DNA from: Opitutaceae bacterium
GTDB lineage: Bacteria > Verrucomicrobiota > Verrucomicrobiia > Opitutales > Opitutaceae
NCBI GenBank assembly: GCA_014376585.1
Contig: JACMRG010000082.1
Coordinates: 1 to 61,351 of the forward strand
Reading direction: 5' to 3'
DNA: 61,351 bases
Positions 10,612 to 19,397 of this stretch are shown here, in pieces. The number at the start of each line of letters is the position of its first letter. Positions within the stretch are counted from its first letter, which is position 1. The translations under genes were made by a program, and so were the position numbers. The notes beneath the pieces were generated by a model, which did no database searches, was not told the DNA's origin, and saw only the letters and a list, made by a program, of their open reading frames with translations.

Positions 10612-11571
10612 TCAGCAGGCGACATCGGCTGAGGTTTCGCACCGGCGGGCGTGTTTCACGCCTTGGTGGCCGCCCCAGCTTGCAGCCAGAGCACCGATGA
10701 GAAAACCGACGAAGTAGCAGAATGAAAAAATCGCCAGAGCCGTGGCCGCCTTGTCGCCCGCCTCCCGGGCCTTGATTTCAGCCTCGGCCTTGGCGGCGGC
10801 GAGATCGGCTTTCATGCGCTCGTAGGACGCCGTCCAATCGGTGACGGTGCGGTTGGCATCGGCTGCGCTCATCCCGGTGTGGTCCACGAGCGCTTTGACG
10901 ACGGCGGCGCGATTCTCGGCCATGTTGCCCTGTTGCGCGGGATTGAAGAGCCTGGCGACGGCCATGCCCACTTCGCGCTTCGCGCGGATGCTCACGTTTT
11001 GAGCCCCGCCGGCGGGACGGTTGCCAACCGCTTCGTCGGTGAAGCTCGTCAGCGTGTCACCCGACTGCTTGAGCGCATCCTTGGCGACATCGGTCGCGCC
11101 CGAAGCGAGCGCGGCGGCGGGTTTGCCGGCGAGCGAGAGCCCGCCGCCCACGAGTTTCGACAAATCGCCGAGCGCCCAGCCAGCGCCGCTGGAAACCAAG
11201 AGGACCCCGACGACGGTGGCGGTGGCCCACACGCTGAAACCGTGCAGCCAACCGGTGGCGCGCACGCCGCTCGGCGTAAAGCGGCCGGCGATCCACCCAC
11301 CAAACCACAGCGATATGACCGCGCTGATGCCTTGGATGACGGCCGCCCCGGTGCCGAGATTGGAAATCGGATTGTCGCTCGTGATCGGACTGTAGATCGC
11401 AAAGCCGAGGCCTGCGCCCAACATCATGAACAGGACCTCGAGCGCGAGCGCGGCGCTTAACCCCGCGAAAATCGCGGCCCACGAGACCGTGGGACCCGCG
11501 TGTTGGTGGTAGGCGAGATGGCTCGGCAAGGCTTCGGAGGTGTAGGCGGCGGGGGATGGATTTGGACTCAT
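10612..11571 (-). CDS. Membrane protein with glycine-rich N-terminal helices and a coiled-coil region
   Basis: About 319 residues from ATG 11571. Three hydrophobic segments lie in the N-terminal half (AAIFAGLSAALALEVLFMMLGAGLGFAIY, IQGISAVISLWFGGWIAGRF, WATATVVGVLLVSSGAGW). A soluble, Ala/Lys-rich middle with coiled-coil character (MKADLAAAKAEAEIKAREAG) follows, then a last membrane helix (ALAIFSFCYFVGFLIGALAAS). The shape resembles the PhnA-/TIGR04086-like envelope proteins found next to general-stress genes, but I do not recognise a defined family. It lies 38 bp after the GSP17M-like gene and 32 bp before the esterase gene, same strand. Confidence 0.8.
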   Translation of the reverse strand: MSPNPSPAAYTSEALPSHLAYHQHAGPTVSWAAIFAGLSAALALEVLFMMLGAGLGFAIYSPITSDNPISNLGTGAAVIQGISAVISLWFGGWIAGRFTPSGVRATGWLHGFSVWATATVVGVLLVSSGAGWALGDLSKLVGGGLSLAGKPAAALASGATDVAKDALKQSGDTLTSFTDEAVGNRPAGGAQNVSIRAKREVGMAVARLFNPAQQGNMAENRAAVVKALVDHTGMSAADANRTVTDWTASYERMKADLAAAKAEAEIKAREAGDKAATALAIFSFCYFVGFLIGALAASWGGHQGVKHARRCETSADVAC

Positions 11572-11609
11572 AAAAATAGAAGGAGAGGGTTTTTGGGTCG
11601 GAAGACGTT

Positions 11610-12194
11610 TTAACTGACGGTGCTGTAGCGGACGGACGAGGGGACCCCGCCCGAAGGAGAAGGATCGGAGTGAGCGGGCAAAGTTGCGGACCCGGAGATT
11701 TCGTCTGAGGTGCAAATGTCTTCGGCGCCGTCCCGCGTGAAAATCTCGCGGGCGCAGGCGATCTGCTTCGGACCCTTGGTTTGGACGGAGAGCAGAATTT
11801 TTCCGCCCATGATTTCCCCGTGGTAGCGCCGGGCTTCGCTATCGGAAAGACCGAGGTCGATCAGACCGCCGGCAATCCCGCCGGTCGCCGTGCTCTCCAT
11901 CGCGCCGACGATGGGGCCGCCCCCGACCAAGGGACTTACGCCCGGGAGCACGAGAGGTCCGATGCCGGCGATCCAGCCAAGGGGGCCACCGATGACTCCG
12001 TCCTTGCCCACCGCGGAGAGAATGCCTTCGGCCCCCGGGGTGTCTGGTGCCGGGACGGGATCGTGGGTCGAAAGGTGGTCGGGGAGCAGCACGGATATAT
12101 CACCGCTGGAGAAGTCGGCCGCCTTCAGGGCCGCGATCATCCGTTCCACTTGGGAGCGCGAGGCGGATAGACAAAAAATAGAATTTTTGGGCAT
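11610..12194 (-). CDS. General stress protein 17M-like / ActD-like membrane-associated protein
   Basis: 194 residues. The N terminus (KNSIFCLSASRSQVERMIAALKAADFSSGDISVLLP) is the ferredoxin-like fold of the GSP17M-like family. A glycine-rich hydrophobic central stretch (GGPLGWIAGIGPLVLPGVSPLVGGGPIVGAM) could loop into the membrane. Next comes the family-typical GLSDSEARRYHGEIMGGKILLSV, and last a low-complexity Ser/Pro tail. Related proteins are induced by general stress; the molecular role is not established. Its neighbours (YciE, catalase) agree with a stress function. A long (184-bp) gap separates it from the upstream small gene and holds an inverted repeat. Confidence 0.75.
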   Translation of the reverse strand: MPKNSIFCLSASRSQVERMIAALKAADFSSGDISVLLPDHLSTHDPVPAPDTPGAEGILSAVGKDGVIGGPLGWIAGIGPLVLPGVSPLVGGGPIVGAMESTATGGIAGGLIDLGLSDSEARRYHGEIMGGKILLSVQTKGPKQIACAREIFTRDGAEDICTSDEISGSATLPAHSDPSPSGGVPSSVRYSTVS

Positions 12195-12290
12195 GAGATT
12201 TTGGGTAGTGACTGAAAAGGGCGGCGGAGGACTGGCCGAGCTCGACGCGTGATCGGCTCGAACAAGCCGGTTGAATTTCTAAGGGCGGGC

Positions 12291-12309
12291 GGGGGTAAAA
12301 ATCACCCCC
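12291..12309. promoter_or_regulatory. Inverted repeat GGGGGT-N7-ACCCCC upstream of the GSP17M-like gene
   Basis: GGGGGT at 12291-12296 and ACCCCC at 12304-12309 are perfect 6-bp arms separated by seven A/T-rich bases. It lies about 100 bp before the start of the minus-strand GSP17M-like gene and 70 bp after the end of the 42-residue gene. It could be a regulator site (its arms resemble the GGGT...ACCC arms of the repeated promoter motif found elsewhere in the window) or a transcript-end hairpin. No clear U-tract follows. Confidence 0.35.
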
Positions 12310-12378
12310 TACATCCCGCAGACAGCCGGAACACGCAGCGAAGAGTGCGGTGCGTGCCCGGCGCTCGGCCGAACGGAT

Positions 12379-12507
12379 CTACTTACCAAACATTTTCGCG
12401 ATGGCAAAAATCACAACGGCGCCAAACAGGCCGCCGCCAAACAGGAGATAAATCAGCGAGTAGCCGGCAGCAGCGATGGGGGGCAGGAGGAGTGCGAGAT
12501 CAAACAT
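12379..12507 (-). CDS. Small hydrophobic membrane peptide (42 residues)
   Basis: A 42-residue peptide, MFDLALLLPPIAAAGY...AKMFGK, consisting of essentially one long or two short membrane helices with a Gly-Gly-Gly turn. It starts at ATG 12507, 17 bp after the stop of the YciE gene, and is probably co-transcribed with it. The bases just before the start are CGCCTCCTCCT, the opposite of a Shine-Dalgarno. Small peptides of this size often accompany stress genes; the function is unknown. A longer in-frame ORF extends through the YciE gene but is a shadow. Confidence 0.65.
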   Translation of the reverse strand: MFDLALLLPPIAAAGYSLIYLLFGGGLFGAVVIFAIAKMFGK

Positions 12508-12524
12508 AGGAGGAGGCGGGTTGA

Positions 12525-13055
12525 TTATTTTTTGGATTTCTTGACGGGGGAAATCTGGCCGCCGGCGTCCAATGCCGCGGCGTTCACGGTGCCGGCGATT
12601 TGGGTCAGCCGATTGTTCGTGTCGCCTTCTTCGTCGAGGGTGGCCTGCAACAGGTCGGCGATTTGATTTTCTCCAAGCGCATATGCGAAGGCCCGGGCCG
12701 TGCCGTAGCCGGCCATTTCGTAGTGCTCTACGCGTTGGGCGGCTCCGATAAGTGCCGCGTCGCGCACGGTGGGCGGGCCTTTTATAGTGATGGCTTCCGT
12801 GCCCTCCTCGACCAGGCCCAGCATGGCGTGGCACGGTTTGCCCTTGGCGGGCAGGCCGAGCATTTTAAGCGATTCGATCAGGCGGGTCACGTGGCCGCGG
12901 GTTTGCGCGAGGTGATCGGTAAAGCCTGTCTTGAGGTCGGCATTGGTCGCAGCCCTGGCCATTTTGGGCAGGGCCTTGAGCAGTTGATTCTCGGCGTGAA
13001 AGAGATCTTTAAGCTCGTCGATCAGGAGGGCGTGGAGAGTGGGGATAGAGGCCAT
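12525..13055 (-). CDS. YciE/YciF-family ferritin-like protein (DUF892), first copy
   Basis: 176 residues matching the DUF892 pattern throughout: LLIDELKDLFHAENQLLKALPKMARAA at the N terminus, then ALIGAAQRVEHYEMAGYGTARAFA, and LLQATLDEEGDTNNRLT near the end. The Glu/His residues in these helices are those that would bind a di-iron site. Family members are stress-induced four-helix bundles with suspected ferroxidase or iron-storage roles. The tail is short and Lys-rich. A second copy lies at 24146 on the other strand. Cytoplasmic; likely operon with the 42-residue peptide gene downstream. Confidence 0.9.
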   Translation of the reverse strand: MASIPTLHALLIDELKDLFHAENQLLKALPKMARAATNADLKTGFTDHLAQTRGHVTRLIESLKMLGLPAKGKPCHAMLGLVEEGTEAITIKGPPTVRDAALIGAAQRVEHYEMAGYGTARAFAYALGENQIADLLQATLDEEGDTNNRLTQIAGTVNAAALDAGGQISPVKKSKK

Positions 13056-13128
13056 GGTTTCGGCGAGATGAACTGGAGTGGCTTAAGATAGAAAAAGGCT
13101 TGGCCGTGTCTCGGCTGGAGGCACGGGT

Positions 13129-13160
13129 CGCCGGTGGGCCCCAGATGGGGCTCACCGGCG
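13129..13160. terminator. Strong 14-bp stem-loop between two minus-strand genes
   Basis: Arms 13129-13142 and 13147-13160 pair over 14 bp with a single G-T wobble, around the 4-base loop AGAT. It sits 11 bp past the stop of the secreted-protein gene (13171-13980) and 73 bp before the YciE start. No T-run follows on either strand, so it may be a transcript-end or RNA-stability hairpin rather than a standard intrinsic terminator. Confidence 0.5.
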
Positions 13161-13170
13161 CGCCTTGGAA

Positions 13171-13980
13171 TCAGTTCATAAAATACACTTCGAGCAGGAC
13201 TTCACCGGTCTCGGTCGCACTGCCGCCGCGGATTTGGGCGGTGTAGGAACCGGGTTCCAAGTCCATGGTGAGCGCCGCGTCTTTGCTGCCGGTCGTGAGC
13301 GGGAACGCGCCGACACTCCTGAAGGCCGCGGGTAGGGTGGCGTTAACAGCCGCGCCGGAATCAAAATCGTCGTTGGCGGCGATCTGCGTGCTACCGCGCC
13401 AGAGTGAAATCGACGGATTCGCCAGCACGTTGGCCACGCCGAACTGGGCGATGCCGGGACCGACTGCGCGCACCAAGACGCGACGCGAGCCGGAGCCGCC
13501 CACCACGAAGCCGGTGATGGCGGCTCCGTTGGGCGCCAAGATGGTGCGGGTGGAGGCGTTCACGAGCGGCGCCGCGAAACCCACGGGCACGAGCGTAAAG
13601 GCGCCCGTCTGCGTGCTGCCGTTGCCGTAGGTGGCTACGAAGGTGCCGGTGGTCGCATCCGAAAACGTGAGCGCGACGCCCACGGCCGGCAGCGGTCCTG
13701 GGGCAACCTCTGTGATGCGCGCGGAGCTGGCACCGGTCTTGACGTAGGTAAACGGCACGGGATCGGTGAGCGCGCCCGCGGCGGTGAGGGTGTAGTCGAG
13801 ACCGTTGGATGCGAAGAGGGAGCTGATCGTGCCGGCGCCGTTCGCGCCGCCGGTGGCCGCCGTAATGGTGCCGTTGAAGACGACGCTGGTGAAGTTGAGC
13901 GGCGCGGAGTCGGCGGTCTGGGCAAATCCGACGGCGGTGGAGAGACTGCCGAGGAGCAAAAGTAGATTAAATGTTTTCAT
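13171..13980 (-). CDS. Secreted beta-sandwich protein of verrucomicrobial type
   Basis: 269 residues. The signal peptide is KTFNLLLLLGSLSTAVGFAQ (cleavage near residue 21). Residues ~30-140 look like a small beta domain with Gly/Thr-rich strands. Residues ~145-269 carry the pattern GFVVGGSGSRRVLVRAVGPGIAQFGV...NPSISLWRGSTQIAANDDF, a domain repeated in many secreted Opitutaceae proteins. It probably acts as a surface or matrix domain; no enzyme motif is seen. The stop is followed by a strong stem-loop at 13129-13160. There is no PEP-CTERM tail. Confidence 0.8.
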   Translation of the reverse strand: MKTFNLLLLLGSLSTAVGFAQTADSAPLNFTSVVFNGTITAATGGANGAGTISSLFASNGLDYTLTAAGALTDPVPFTYVKTGASSARITEVAPGPLPAVGVALTFSDATTGTFVATYGNGSTQTGAFTLVPVGFAAPLVNASTRTILAPNGAAITGFVVGGSGSRRVLVRAVGPGIAQFGVANVLANPSISLWRGSTQIAANDDFDSGAAVNATLPAAFRSVGAFPLTTGSKDAALTMDLEPGSYTAQIRGGSATETGEVLLEVYFMN

Positions 13981-14020
13981 GGAAAAATAATTTCGTTTTT
14001 AGGAATGAGGATAGAAACGG

Positions 14021-14950
14021 TCAGCGAAGCGGGCCGTTGAGACCGCTGGGGAAGAAGCCGCCGCCGGTGGCATTGACGGCAAGATAGACGATATTGAGCA
14101 CCTGCCGCGGGGTGCGGCTATAGGCGATACCGTTGGCGTCGGTGGGCACGAGGTTGGCAGTGCCGTTGGCGACCACGCCCTGATCAAGATCGTCGGGTCC
14201 GTCCACGGAGTCGCGTAAATCGGAGATGGCCTGCGCCGCCTGCTGGGCGGTGGCGCCGGACTGATAGAGGATGGTGCGCACAACGGCGGCATGGTAGGCT
14301 TCGACCGCGAGGATGCCCGCGGCGGCTTCGACATAGGTCTTGTTCGTCAGCAACGGCGCGCCGCCCTTGTAGGCGGTGACCCCGACATCCTCGAAAATAA
14401 AGGAGCCGAGGAGAAAATTCGTTTCGTTGGCGAAAGGATCGAACCCTGCGCCGAGGCCGGCGGCCGACGCGGCGGCGGCAAAGCTTTCGCGCAGGTTGAT
14501 GGCGGGCCGCGCCGCGGGCGTGGAGCCGGCTCCCTTGATGGCGGTGCGCAGGAAGGTCACGTGGGCGCGCTCATCAAACGCGATCTCGGAGGCGTATTGG
14601 CGGATGGCGGCGCTCGCAAAAGGGACCTGCGGATTCGATTTAACCGTGGTCGCGCCGGCAGTGCCGATACCATCGACGCCGACGCCGAAGGACTCGATGC
14701 CGCGGCCGTCCACCGCGTAGCTGTAATATTCCGCTTCGAGATACTCGAGGTTCAGCGCGAAGTTGAGGACCGCGAGATCGGTGTCTGTCGCGCTCGCCGA
14801 CTTGGAGAAAGCGGCGACCGCTTGATTTTGCAGCAGACCCAGAGAGCCGAGCCCCAAGGCGCCCAAACCAATTTTACGAAGGGCGGAACGGCGCGTGACG
14901 AGCGCCGGATTTTTGAACGCAAATGCTGTTTCGATGGAGGACGTGATCAT
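14021..14950 (-). CDS. Tat-exported ferritin-like domain protein (desiccation-related type)
   Basis: 309 residues. A twin-arginine signal ([22 protein letters not shown], residues ~19-41) predicts export of a folded, possibly metal-loaded protein. The body has the ferritin-like pattern: [16 protein letters not shown], then [17 protein letters not shown], then [11 protein letters not shown] and [18 protein letters not shown]. These carry the E, ExxH, E and ExxYH residues expected for a di-iron bundle. Similar proteins are called desiccation-related (PCC13-62-like). It is preceded about 138 bp upstream by the repeated promoter motif at 15061-15102. The transcript has a ~110-nt leader if that promoter is used. 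Confidence 0.85.
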   Translation of the reverse strand: MITSSIETAFAFKNPALVTRRSALRKIGLGALGLGSLGLLQNQAVAAFSKSASATDTDLAVLNFALNLEYLEAEYYSYAVDGRGIESFGVGVDGIGTAGATTVKSNPQVPFASAAIRQYASEIAFDERAHVTFLRTAIKGAGSTPAARPAINLRESFAAAASAAGLGAGFDPFANETNFLLGSFIFEDVGVTAYKGGAPLLTNKTYVEAAAGILAVEAYHAAVVRTILYQSGATAQQAAQAISDLRDSVDGPDDLDQGVVANGTANLVPTDANGIAYSRTPRQVLNIVYLAVNATGGGFFPSGLNGPLR

Positions 14951-15060
14951 GTTTTAGGGCTTCCTAATTTTTGGTTAACGGAGCAGACTCAGCGCCGAGT
15001 TTTTCGTTTTCTAATCGTGGGAAACGAACGGCGCTGACGGGCAGCGTTTTTAGACAGCCC

Positions 15061-15102
15061 ACCTTACATCCTAACTGTTTTGCGCGCTATGGGGTGTAAC
15101 CC
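15061..15102 (-). promoter_or_regulatory. Predicted promoter, GGGnnnnACCCCAT class (copy a)
   Basis: Read on the minus strand, GGGTTACACCCCAT (15102-15089) is followed after exactly 22 nt by TAAGGT (15066-15061), a TAnnnT-type -10 box. It points toward the Tat ferritin-like gene (start 14950). The same layout occurs upstream of four other gene starts here. The match continues past the -10 box: TAAGGTGG is identical in copies a and b. Confidence 0.6.
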
Positions 15103-15166
15103 GTCAAAAAAATATCACGCTGATTTTTTCGCACAAAGCCGCCGCCATTTTGGCGTCGACGCCGCG

Positions 15167-16381
15167 TCAAACCATCGCGGGACGATCAAAACGAAAAAGC
15201 TCGGCATCGCGACTTCGGCCCTCGCAGATGAGGTCGCGGATGATCTCGGCCGCGATGACGCTGAACGTGATGCCGTTGCCGCCGTAGCCCAGCGTGAAGA
15301 ACGTATGCGGCGCGGAGGGATGTGCGCCGATGTAAGGGAGGCCGTCGGGAGTCTCGGCGAAAGTGCCACCCCACGCATAGGCGACTTCGCACGGGACTTT
15401 CGGCAGGAGCTGACGAAAGCGGCGCGCCAGCGCGGTCGTTTTGCGTTCGAGCAATGCCGCGCGACGACGCGGGTCGCACGCCGGTTCATCGTAGCCGCCG
15501 ATGAGCGCGCGGCCGTCGTCCGTCTTTCTTAGATACACGTAGGGCCGGGCGGTTTCCCAAATCAACCGCTCACCGGGCCAGCCGGAGAAATGGGCCCGGG
15601 GTTCGGTGACAAGGGCAAACGTGCTGACGAGTTTGCTGAGACCCTCGGCGAGGTAGGGGGCGGTCTCATAGCCGGTGGCGACGACGAGGCGCCGGGCGCG
15701 GATTTTCACGCCTCGATCCGTGTGTAGCGTGACCCCGCCGCGTGTGGAAGTGCGCCGCGTGACTCGCGTGCGATCATACACCCGCGCGCCGCGCGCGGAG
15801 GCCGCGCGAAGGAGGGAATGAGTGAAGCGGTGGGCGTCGATTTGCGCGGCGTCCCGGGCGACTAGCGCGCCCGGATAGGGGAGCGTGCTCTCGCGGGCGA
15901 GCCGGGCGCGCGACCACCACTCTACGTCGAACCCGTGCAACCGGCGCATTTCGAGTTCACGCCGGAGGCCGGGGAGGTGGGCGGCCCGGCTGGCGCCCTG
16001 CAGGCTTTCGGCGCGCCTAAATCCGTGCCCGCCGCCGAGCACCCGGTCGAGACGGGGGATTTTTTTCAAAGCGGCATAACAGGCACGGTAGGCGCGGACC
16101 GCGTGAGCCTCGCCCACCAGGTGGACGAGTCGGTGCAGCGGTGTGTCCACCTCGTATTGGAGAAGACAGGTGCTGGCGCAGGTGCTGCCGGTGGCCACAT
16201 CGCGTTTGTCCACGACCACCACGTCCACGCCGGCTTCGGCGAGTTCCCACGCCACCAGCGCACCGGTGATGCCGGCGCCGAGGACAGCGACGTGACATTC
16301 GACGGAAGCGTCGAGGCCGGGATAGCTGGCGATCAGACCGTTGCGCAGCGGCCAGAACGGGGAGCCGGAGACGAGATCCAT
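15167..16381 (-). CDS. FAD-dependent amino-acid/amine oxidoreductase (DAO family)
   Basis: 404 residues. An N-terminal Rossmann nucleotide-binding motif VAVLGAGITGALVAWELAEAGVDVVVVDKR starts near residue 30 (GxGxxG, with the acidic residue after strand 2). Then come the DAO-family segments VATGYETAPYL and, near the C terminus, GLPYIGAHPSAPHTFFTLGYGGNGITFS, which binds the flavin. Enzymes of this type oxidise a C-N bond of amino acids or polyamines (glycine oxidase, gamma-glutamylputrescine oxidase). The substrate cannot be told. ATG 16381. Monocistronic or with the DUF4345-like gene 44 bp upstream. Confidence 0.85.
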   Translation of the reverse strand: MDLVSGSPFWPLRNGLIASYPGLDASVECHVAVLGAGITGALVAWELAEAGVDVVVVDKRDVATGSTCASTCLLQYEVDTPLHRLVHLVGEAHAVRAYRACYAALKKIPRLDRVLGGGHGFRRAESLQGASRAAHLPGLRRELEMRRLHGFDVEWWSRARLARESTLPYPGALVARDAAQIDAHRFTHSLLRAASARGARVYDRTRVTRRTSTRGGVTLHTDRGVKIRARRLVVATGYETAPYLAEGLSKLVSTFALVTEPRAHFSGWPGERLIWETARPYVYLRKTDDGRALIGGYDEPACDPRRRAALLERKTTALARRFRQLLPKVPCEVAYAWGGTFAETPDGLPYIGAHPSAPHTFFTLGYGGNGITFSVIAAEIIRDLICEGRSRDAELFRFDRPAMV

Positions 16382-16425
16382 TGTGCCTGATATTCGTGCG
16401 GGCTATGCCTTAGCCCCGTTTAAAT

Positions 16426-16794
16426 TCAGCGCCGCAAGAACAAGATTGAAGCTGCGACCAACAGCACGACTTCAAGAGCGGCGGTGCCGAGGGTGAGTGC
16501 GGCGACCGGGGAAAAGAAGACGAGGGTGGACAAGCGATAAATCACGATGGGCGCATAGATGCAGAGGGAAAATACCACGCCCACGCCGTGCAGAGCGGGC
16601 GTCGATGCGAGGTAGGCGTAGAACATAGCCAAGCCGAGCTGCAGACCGCCGTAGATCACCAGGTATTCCGAGTGGCCCGAGTTATTGAGTGCGATAAACC
16701 CCGTGGCTCGCGCGGTCTGAGCGTGCTTCAATGTGCACCACAAAACGAAAATGACGTAGAGGACGGCGTTGAGCCAAAGGTAGAATTTGATCAT
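16426..16794 (-). CDS. Four-helix membrane protein, DUF4345-like
   Basis: 122 residues from ATG 16794 (MIKFYLW); a longer frame to 16839 has no better support. Four membrane helices fill the protein. GHSEYLVIYGGLQLGLAMFYAYLA between helices 1 and 2 matches the conserved E-x(2-4)-YGG-x2-LG pattern of DUF4345. The function is unknown. A predicted promoter of the repeated class lies 44-85 bp upstream (16838-16879). Confidence 0.75.
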   Translation of the reverse strand: MIKFYLWLNAVLYVIFVLWCTLKHAQTARATGFIALNNSGHSEYLVIYGGLQLGLAMFYAYLASTPALHGVGVVFSLCIYAPIVIYRLSTLVFFSPVAALTLGTAALEVVLLVAASILFLRR

Positions 16795-16837
16795 GGCACG
16801 AGAGCGGGGGAGGGATATGGCGGGGAGAGCGCGGGCC

Positions 16838-16879
16838 ACCTTAGGCCGAATTCCCGGAGCCCAACATGGGGTGTTGTCC
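16838..16879 (-). promoter_or_regulatory. Predicted promoter, GGGnnnnACCCCAT class (copy b)
   Basis: Minus strand: GGACAACACCCCAT (16879-16866), 22 nt, then TAAGGT (16843-16838), followed by GG as in copy a. It points to the DUF4345-like gene (start 16794) and gives a ~40-nt leader. It also lies in the divergent gap with the glycosyltransferase gene at 16938. Confidence 0.55.
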
Positions 16880-16937
16880 TATCGCCACAGGGCGGGGGGG
16901 AACCGCGGCACGGCGGCCCTGACTGCCTTGAGACAAC

Positions 16938-18263
16938 ATGTCGTCTTATCCCCGTTCCGAAATATTGGATTTTCTATCGGCTACCGTCGCACCGGAGTCA
17001 TTCGCGGAGCGCCCAGCTTACTCGCGCGCAAGCCCTGTTTCGGCGAAAGCGTCGCCGCTGGTCGCGATCTGCCATCTCGGTTGGGATTGGGTGTGGCAAC
17101 GGCCCCAGCAATTTCTGTCGCGCCTTGCGAAGCAGCATCCGGTGCTTTTCGTCGAGACCCACCGCACGCCGGCCAACGAGAGCTTCACGCGCACGCGGGG
17201 GGCGCTCAACCATCCGAATGTCACGATTCTCGAGGTGCACCTGCCGGCTGGGCGCTGGGGCGACGGTGCGTTCATTGACGCGGAACGCCGCCGGGTGCTG
17301 CAGGACCGTCTCGCGGGGGAGTTCAACGGCCGCTACGACGGGGCGATTCTTTGGTTCAACGATCCCATGGCTGTCACCGCTTATGCCGGCCATCTCGGCG
17401 AGAGCATGATCGTTTACGACTGCATGGACGAATTGACTCAGTTCCACGGGGCGCCGCCCGAGTTGGTCGCACGGGAGCGCGAATTGACGCGCCTGGCCGA
17501 CGTGATTTTCTGCGGTGGGCGCAAGATGCGGGACAAGCGCCTGCCGTTAAATGCCAACACCCATTTCTACGGGACGGGAGTGGACTGCGTGCATTTTGGC
17601 ACGGCGCTTACGGCGGAGCTCGCGGTCGATCCCGAGATCGCGGCGCTGCCCGCACCGGTGCTTGGCTACTTCGGTGTTTTGGACGAACGCATCGACTACG
17701 CCTTGGTCGCGGCGCTGGCGGACGCGAATCCCAAAGGTAGCGTCGCCATGATCGGGCCGGTGGCCAAGGTTGACCCCGCCTCGCTCCCCCGCCGTGCCAA
17801 TCTGCACTGGCTCGGCGGCCGTCCTTATGCGCGTCTGCCCGCCATGACCAAGGGGTTCGCCGTTTGCCTGATGCCCTTTGCGCTGAACGCCTCGACTGAA
17901 TTTATCAATCCCACCAAGGCGCTCGAATATATGGCCGCCGGCCGGCCGGTTGTTTCCACCGCGCTCGACGAGGTCCGCTCGAATTTCGGCTCCGTCGCCC
18001 GGGTCGCCCGCACCCACGCCGAGTTCATCGACCTGTGTCGCAAGGAGACGACGACCCCTTCAGCCGCGCGCGTGAAGCGCGGACGCAAACTCGCGGCGGA
18101 AAATACGTGGGAAGCGATCTCGGCCAAAATGGATGGCCACGTCGCGGATGTTCAGTCCGCCGCCGCCCGGGAGACGGCGACGGCGAAAGCCCGCGGCAGC
18201 GCGGCCCGTCGGAGGGCCCCGCTGTCTTCGCTACAAACCGGCACCGCCTCCCGCTATGTTTGA
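16938..18263 (+). CDS. Glycosyltransferase, GT4/GT1-like fold
   Basis: 441 residues. The N-terminal domain begins after residue ~40 with VAICHLGWDWVWQRPQQFLSRLAKQHPVLFVE, the usual opening of a group of GT4 enzymes that sit beside UDP-galactopyranose mutase genes. MIVYDCMDELTQF and the C-terminal FALNASTEFINPTKALEYMAAGRPVVST (donor-binding ExxxxG region) complete the two-domain fold. The last ~50 residues are low-complexity and charged. It should be a cytoplasmic sugar transferase for an envelope glycan, plausibly galactofuranose because it overlaps glf by 8 bp. ATG chosen as the first in frame. Confidence 0.85.
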   Translation: MSSYPRSEILDFLSATVAPESFAERPAYSRASPVSAKASPLVAICHLGWDWVWQRPQQFLSRLAKQHPVLFVETHRTPANESFTRTRGALNHPNVTILEVHLPAGRWGDGAFIDAERRRVLQDRLAGEFNGRYDGAILWFNDPMAVTAYAGHLGESMIVYDCMDELTQFHGAPPELVARERELTRLADVIFCGGRKMRDKRLPLNANTHFYGTGVDCVHFGTALTAELAVDPEIAALPAPVLGYFGVLDERIDYALVAALADANPKGSVAMIGPVAKVDPASLPRRANLHWLGGRPYARLPAMTKGFAVCLMPFALNASTEFINPTKALEYMAAGRPVVSTALDEVRSNFGSVARVARTHAEFIDLCRKETTTPSAARVKRGRKLAAENTWEAISAKMDGHVADVQSAAARETATAKARGSAARRRAPLSSLQTGTASRYV

Positions 18264-19374
18264 CTATCTCGTCGTGGGGGCGGGCTTCGCCGGGAGCGTG
18301 TTGGCCGAACGGCTTGCCCGCGGACTGAACAAGCGGGTGCTCATCGTGGACAAGCGCGCGCACATCGGCGGCAACGCCTACGACGAGTATGACGCGCACG
18401 GCATTCTGATCCACCGCTACGGACCGCATATTTTTCACACCGCGTCGGCGGAGATTTTTAACTACCTGTCGCGGTTCACCGCGTGGCGCGAGTATCAGCA
18501 TCGCGTCCGCGCCCGCGTTGAAGGCCGGCTCGTGCCGATCCCGATCAATCTCGACACGATCAACACTCTCTACGGCACCCACCTCGACTCCGCCGGCATG
18601 AAGGCGTTCCTCGCGTCGGTCGCCGAGAAACGCGATCCCGTCGTCAATTCCGAGGATGTGGTCGTCAACGGTGTCGGTCGCGAACTCTACGAAAAATTCT
18701 TTCGCGGATACACGCGCAAGCAGTGGGGTCTCGATCCGTCCGAGCTCGACGCGCAGGTGACCGCGCGCGTGCCCGTTCGCTTCAACCGCGACGACCGCTA
18801 TTTCACCGACGCCTATCAGGCCATGCCGGCGCGTGGCTTCACCCACATGTTCGGCAACATGCTCGATCACCCGAACATCAAGATCATGCTCAACACCGAC
18901 TATCGCGAGGTGCGCGATGAGATCCGGCACGACCAGCTCATTTTCACCGGCCCGGTGGACGAATACTTCGACTGCCAGTTCGGCAAATTGCCCTACCGCT
19001 GTCTCGAGTTCAAACATGAGACCCACCACCGCCCGGTCTTTCAGGACGCGCCCGTGGTAAACTACCCGAACGAATATGCCTACACCCGTTGCACGGAATT
19101 CAAATACCTCACGGGGCAGGAGCATCCGTTGACGAGCATCGTCTATGAATTTCCCGGCGCCGAGGGCGACCCGTATTATCCGATTCCGCGTCCCGATAAC
19201 GCGGCGCTTTATAAAAAATATCAAGCGCTGGCGGAGGCGACGCCCAACGTCCACTTCGTCGGCCGCCTCGCGACCTATCGCTACTACAACATGGATCAAG
19301 TCGTGGGCCAGGCGCTCACGCTGTTTGGCAAACTCTCCGGCCTGAAACGTGCCGAGGGCGCTGCGCTGAGCTGA
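18256..19374 (+). CDS. glf: UDP-galactopyranose mutase
   Basis: About 372 residues, the normal length. It opens with FDYLVVGAGFAGSVLAERLA (FAD Rossmann motif) and VLIVDKRAHIGGNAYDEYD, and continues with HRYGPHIFHTASAEIFNYLSRF, FRGYTRKQWGLDPSEL, and near the end VHFVGRLATYRYYNMDQVVGQAL, all hallmarks of bacterial UGM. It converts UDP-galactopyranose to UDP-galactofuranose with reduced FAD in the cytoplasm. ATG 18256 is preferred over an upstream frame reaching 18133, which lies inside the glycosyltransferase. The preceding bases CACCGCCTCCCGCT are pyrimidine-rich. Confidence 0.95.
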   Translation: MFDYLVVGAGFAGSVLAERLARGLNKRVLIVDKRAHIGGNAYDEYDAHGILIHRYGPHIFHTASAEIFNYLSRFTAWREYQHRVRARVEGRLVPIPINLDTINTLYGTHLDSAGMKAFLASVAEKRDPVVNSEDVVVNGVGRELYEKFFRGYTRKQWGLDPSELDAQVTARVPVRFNRDDRYFTDAYQAMPARGFTHMFGNMLDHPNIKIMLNTDYREVRDEIRHDQLIFTGPVDEYFDCQFGKLPYRCLEFKHETHHRPVFQDAPVVNYPNEYAYTRCTEFKYLTGQEHPLTSIVYEFPGAEGDPYYPIPRPDNAALYKKYQALAEATPNVHFVGRLATYRYYNMDQVVGQALTLFGKLSGLKRAEGAALS

Positions 19375-19397
19375 GATCCCTTCCTAGTTTCTTTTCT

